Position numbers and translations under genes: made by a program. Below are positions 15,470-17,997 of a stretch of 17,997 nucleotides of DNA, in pieces (within the stretch, counting starts at the first letter, position 1; the number at the start of each line of letters is the position of its first letter). The notes under the pieces are model-generated. The model ran no database searches, had not been told where the DNA came from, and saw nothing but the letters and a program-made list of their open reading frames with translations. The DNA comes from JBEHYA01 sp048498415 (GTDB lineage: Bacteria; Pseudomonadota; Alphaproteobacteria; UBA9219; RGZA01): assembly GCA_048498415.1 (NCBI GenBank), contig JBEHYA010000037.1:1-17997 (forward strand), read 5' to 3'.

Positions 15470-16432
15470 TTACAGGGCGTTTTCCGGTGTTGCCGATGAG
15501 TCCCGAACATTGGGGCGTTGCGCGCGGGCAGGAAGATGCCGGGCGCCGACCGGGCCCATAAATACATGCAGATAGGCCGCAACATCGGGCGAATGATCTT
15601 TTAGAAAGTCATAAATTTTTTCAATACCCCGATCCACGTGGTCGAGTAATGCGATGTAGACGGGATCAAGTTCTGCGCGCGAAGCCATCGGCACTTTCAT
15701 GATGCGTTTGAATTCGGGCTCAACCCTTGCCAGATCGTGCGCGGCCAGCGCCAGCGAAGATTCAAATGATATATCCTTCACGCCATCAACGTTGTGCATA
15801 ATATGAGATTCGGCTGTTCGGATTTGAGTTAAAATATCATGGTGCCAGCCGCGCCATTTCCAGAACATGATCCGGTGATGCGGCTCTAACACATTATCCA
15901 TGAGGCGTTTTGCCGAAATATTGACGTAGCCATTTTCTTCCGGCGAATAATCGATCACGTTTTTGATGGTTGCCGCTTTAATCTGCGCTTTATAAGCGTC
16001 ATGCACATCACTTTGCAGCCTGCGAATAGCCGCCGTCATTACATCACCCAGCGGATAAAAAACCGCCGGTATGTCTTCATATTTTTTGGCATTTGCCGTC
16101 AGAAACGCTTCAATTAATATAATAGTTCTCGCGGCTGCTTCCTGCAGGTCAGGTGCTAAAGAATTTTCCGCGCAATGGGCGGCGATAAGTTCTAACTGTT
16201 TTTTAAGGCTGATGGCCTCAATCGGAATATTTGGTCCTGCGCTCAGTACTGCATACATCCAGCGGCCTGTATTATCGCAATAATCGGCCGTTCGATAACT
16301 TTGCATCGAACGTTCACTCGGCGGCTTGGCAACTTCCGGCGCGATGGCTTCATAAAGCCCGTTTAGCGGCGCAGCAACAATACCGTAAACGGCAACGCCA
16401 AGTTCAAAGGGTGTTTGGGGCAGGGCGGTCAT
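15470..16432 (-). CDS. Hypothetical protein, mainly alpha-helical
   Basis: Protein of 320 residues that I do not recognise. It has no signal peptide or clear transmembrane helix; a mildly hydrophobic N-terminus (FELGVAVYGIVAAPLNGLYEAI, in two pieces) could be a buried or amphipathic helix. Most of the chain looks helical. The region about 185-215 is rich in His and Trp (EPHHRIMFWKWRGWHHDIL), which might be a metal or ligand site. The last 25 residues are polar and basic, probably disordered. It follows the D-Ala-D-Ala dipeptidase gene by 37 bases on the same strand, so they may be co-transcribed. No ribosome binding site is seen before the ATG; the 20 bases upstream are AT-rich, so a leaderless or unusual start is possible. 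tRNA-Thr lies 83 bases downstream. Confidence 0.6.
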   Translation of the reverse strand: MTALPQTPFELGVAVYGIVAAPLNGLYEAIAPEVAKPPSERSMQSYRTADYCDNTGRWMYAVLSAGPNIPIEAISLKKQLELIAAHCAENSLAPDLQEAAARTIILIEAFLTANAKKYEDIPAVFYPLGDVMTAAIRRLQSDVHDAYKAQIKAATIKNVIDYSPEENGYVNISAKRLMDNVLEPHHRIMFWKWRGWHHDILTQIRTAESHIMHNVDGVKDISFESSLALAAHDLARVEPEFKRIMKVPMASRAELDPVYIALLDHVDRGIEKIYDFLKDHSPDVAAYLHVFMGPVGARHLPARAQRPNVRDSSATPENAL

Positions 16433-16469
16433 TTGAAATAGATTTAAAAAATGAAACGCTAATTTAAAG

Positions 16470-17213
16470 CTATTCCACGCGCCCGTAAATAGCAGGCGTT
16501 TCCGTATGTTGCTGGCCGTTCTTTAACCACGTCCAGAACTGGTCGCCATAGGAAAAATGCCACCATTCGCGCGGGTTGCGAAGGAAGCCGTGCTCGGTCA
16601 TCAGCGCATTCAGGAATTCGCGGTTCGCATGATAGGTGGGGTTTTTATCGGCAAAATAATCGGGCGCGGATTCCGGGCCGTTGAGATCGATGGGGGAGCC
16701 CATTTCCACGTCGCGGCCCGTCTCATCCAATAACGTAATATCCAGCGCCGCCCCCGTGCTGTGCGGCGGCGGGGTTAAGGGGTTGGTATTGGGCGGCGCC
16801 CAGATGTGGTAAACGCGTGCCAGCAATTCATCTTTTTCCGCGCCACTCACCGTTAGCGGGTCAATGCCGGCATCGCGCGCCAGTTCCATGAAGGAATAGG
16901 CGACCATATATTTCTGCACGGCCACCGGGCGGTAGGCATCGAAGACCTTAATTTTCCAGCCGGGCTTTTGTGCCGCCAGCGCCCTGGCCGCGGCGGCCAG
17001 CTTGTCGGCCACGCCCTGGCGCAGCATAAAAGGGTTGGCATTCCCATAGGTCGCGCCGGCTTTTACGTAAGGGTGCGGGTTTTCGAAGGCAAAAACGCCA
17101 TATGCTGCAAGGTCAGCCAGCTTTTCTCCACAGTCTTTGATGGGAATGCTGTGAAAAGGTCTTAAAACCGGCTGGATAGTCGGTATAAGCTGGGTTATGT
17201 CGTCTGAAAGCAT
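16470..17213 (-). CDS. D-alanyl-D-alanine dipeptidase, VanX/DdpX type (M15D)
   Basis: Protein of 247 residues from the chosen start. It has VanX-family landmarks: FDAYRPVAVQ with Arg95, PPHSTGAALDI with zinc ligands His151 and Asp158, and REWWHFSY with catalytic Glu216 and zinc ligand His219. The enzyme cleaves D-Ala-D-Ala; in Gram-negative bacteria this serves dipeptide use or cell-wall turnover rather than vancomycin resistance, and no vanH/vanA partners are present. It is longer than E. coli DdpX (about 193). I chose the ATG at 17213; a TTG at 17291 would add 26 residues that are simply the antisense of a small plus-strand ORF. No signal peptide is obvious, so it is probably cytoplasmic. 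The 320-residue gene follows it. Confidence 0.88.
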   Translation of the reverse strand: MLSDDITQLIPTIQPVLRPFHSIPIKDCGEKLADLAAYGVFAFENPHPYVKAGATYGNANPFMLRQGVADKLAAAARALAAQKPGWKIKVFDAYRPVAVQKYMVAYSFMELARDAGIDPLTVSGAEKDELLARVYHIWAPPNTNPLTPPPHSTGAALDITLLDETGRDVEMGSPIDLNGPESAPDYFADKNPTYHANREFLNALMTEHGFLRNPREWWHFSYGDQFWTWLKNGQQHTETPAIYGRVE

Positions 17214-17349
17214 GAAGAAAAAACCTGCCCCGCTGCCCACTAAAGTTCGCCTCGCGCGAGAAGCAGAAGCCTTGCGCGCGAATTTGGCCAAGCGTAAGCA
17301 GCAAAGCCGCAGCCGTCAAATAGATACTAATAAGAAAGACAAGGAATAA
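17197..17349 (+). CDS. Small basic protein upstream of dcd
   Basis: Open frame of 50 codons (or 45 from the second ATG at 17212) that ends 3 bases before the dcd ATG. The product is strongly basic: about 15 Lys/Arg against 6 acidic residues, with a helical core RLAREAEALRANLAKRKQQSRSRQ (in two pieces). Short basic proteins with an LRxNLxxRKxQxRxR pattern occur in alphaproteobacteria as I recall, but I cannot name a family. The dcd ribosome binding site AAGGA lies within its last codons, so the two are probably translated together. Its 5' end overlaps the divergent dipeptidase gene. The function is unknown; RNA or DNA binding is only suggested by charge. Confidence 0.6.
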   Translation: MSSESMKKKPAPLPTKVRLAREAEALRANLAKRKQQSRSRQIDTNKKDKE

Positions 17350-17352
17350 GTT

Positions 17353-17907
17353 ATGTCCATTATGTCCGATCGCTGGATCCGCGAAAACGCGACCGCCAAG
17401 AATATGATCGAGCCGTTTGTCGAAGCCCAGAAGCGCGAAGGCATGATCTCGTTCGGGCTGTCGTCGTATGGCTACGATGCGCGGCTCGCCGATGAATTCC
17501 GGATTTTCACCAATGTTGATAACGCGCTGATCGATCCCAAAAATTTTACCAACGCCAGCTTCGTAGAACGCAAGGCCGATACCTGCATCATTCCGCCCAA
17601 TTCATTCGCGCTCGCGCGCACGGTGGAATATTTCCGCATCCCCCGCGATATTCTGGTGATCTGTCTGGGTAAATCCACCTACGCCCGCTGCGGCCTCATT
17701 GTGAACGTGACGCCGCTGGAGCCCGAATGGGAAGGCCATGTGACGCTGGAAATCTCGAATACCACGCCGCTGCCCGCCAAGGTCTATGCCAATGAAGGCA
17801 TCTGCCAGTTTTTGTTTTTGAAAGGCGATGCGCCGCCCGAAGTTTCCTATGCCGACCGCGCCGGCAAATACATGAAGCAAAGAGGCGTCACGCTGCCGCG
17901 CATTTAA
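17353..17907 (+). CDS. dcd: dCTP deaminase
   Basis: Protein of 184 residues, the standard length. It starts MSIMSDRWIR, as in alphaproteobacterial Dcd. Motifs are SSYGYDARL (37-45), GKSTYARCGL (106-115) with the conserved Arg112, and TLEISN (131-136) with the catalytic Glu133. The C-terminal tail GKYMKQRGVTLPR closes over the nucleotide. The enzyme deaminates dCTP to dUTP, feeding thymidylate synthesis, and acts as a trimer in the cytoplasm. AAGGA (17341-17345) lies 7 bases before the ATG, inside the preceding small ORF. The downstream hairpin repeats may end the transcript. Confidence 0.97.
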   Translation: MSIMSDRWIRENATAKNMIEPFVEAQKREGMISFGLSSYGYDARLADEFRIFTNVDNALIDPKNFTNASFVERKADTCIIPPNSFALARTVEYFRIPRDILVICLGKSTYARCGLIVNVTPLEPEWEGHVTLEISNTTPLPAKVYANEGICQFLFLKGDAPPEVSYADRAGKYMKQRGVTLPRI

Positions 17908-17916
17908 TTTCCGTAT

Positions 17917-17936
17917 GCCCCTGCGCAGGCAGGGGC
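17917..17936. repeat. Hairpin repeat unit 5, possible dcd terminator
   Basis: Arms GCCCCTGC (17917-17924) and GCAGGGGC (17929-17936) around a GCAG loop, 9 bases after the dcd stop. It has the same 8-base arm and 4-base loop plan as the other units, with an independent stem sequence. Only a weak T stretch follows (TCTATCCTTTA), so termination is uncertain. Confidence 0.65.
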
Positions 17937-17949
17937 CCATCTATCCTTT

Positions 17950-17982
17950 ATGAACATGCCGGCGCAATCCGGAATCCAGTTT
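17950..17982. repeat. Hairpin repeat unit 6, degenerate and inverted
   Basis: This 33-base stretch matches the reverse complement of 534-566 at 28 of 33 positions. It shares TGAACATGCC at the left and ATCCAGTTT at the right. The central stem has decayed to CCGG (17959-17962) and CCGG (17969-17972). With unit 5 it forms a compound element at the right edge of the window; the remainder lies outside. Confidence 0.65.
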
Positions 17983-17997
17983 GGTTTTGTGGACAAA

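Noticed and set aside
16470..17213. Vancomycin resistance cluster
   Set aside because: Only a VanX-type dipeptidase is present, with no VanH, VanA or VanRS; such lone enzymes are common in Gram-negative bacteria.
17214..17291. N-terminal 26-residue extension of the dipeptidase
   Set aside because: It begins with TTG, reads as low-complexity basic sequence, and is the antisense of the small plus-strand ORF; the ATG at 17213 is a better start.

Overview
The window looks like a chromosomal segment of a motile, GC-rich alphaproteobacterium. The evidence is the flagellar order fliF-fliG-fliH-fliN-flbD, which matches the Caulobacter-type fliF operon, an FlbD-type sigma-54 activator with a degenerate receiver domain, a dCTP deaminase with the alphaproteobacterial N-terminus MSIM, and small hairpin repeats of a kind common in this class. 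I cannot name a genus. A Rhodospirillales or Micavibrio-like lineage is a guess.

Positions 1-11700 are flagellar. A long, tightly packed minus-strand operon runs fliF, fliG, fliH, fliN, flbD, flhA, flhF, flhG and a FliK-like hook-length gene. Together these encode the MS ring, the C-ring switch, the export-ATPase regulator, the export gate, the polar-placement pair FlhF/FlhG and an enhancer-binding regulator. Several junctions overlap (TGATG, TAATG, ATGA). fliJ converges on the operon from the left edge, and a hairpin separates the two 3' ends. The main break in the operon is a 141-base gap between fliN and flbD that holds two inverted copies of the hairpin repeat.

Positions 11697-11909 form a divergent control region with a possible CtrA box. 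To its right lie a large integral membrane protein with GT-C-glycosyltransferase-like features, coupled to the fluoride channel gene crcB. A convergent ahpD overlaps the end of crcB. Next comes a small secreted protein built of 19-residue Gly/Tyr/Asn repeats, directly downstream of tRNA-Thr(GGT).

Positions 15470-17213 hold a minus-strand pair: a VanX-type D-Ala-D-Ala dipeptidase followed by a 320-residue protein I do not recognise. Divergent from the pair is a 50-codon basic small ORF directly in front of dcd (dCTP deaminase). Its second ATG and the dipeptidase ATG share the tetranucleotide CATG.

Six related hairpin units with 8-base arms or degenerate derivatives are scattered in intergenic gaps. 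Most of the window is ordinary housekeeping and flagellar content. The most unusual items are the synonymous-diverged repeat protein, the altered GTPase motifs of FlhF paired with an FlhG lacking its usual activator motif, the small ORF before dcd, and the compensatory changes in the hairpin family. I see no phage, transposon, CRISPR or defence system.
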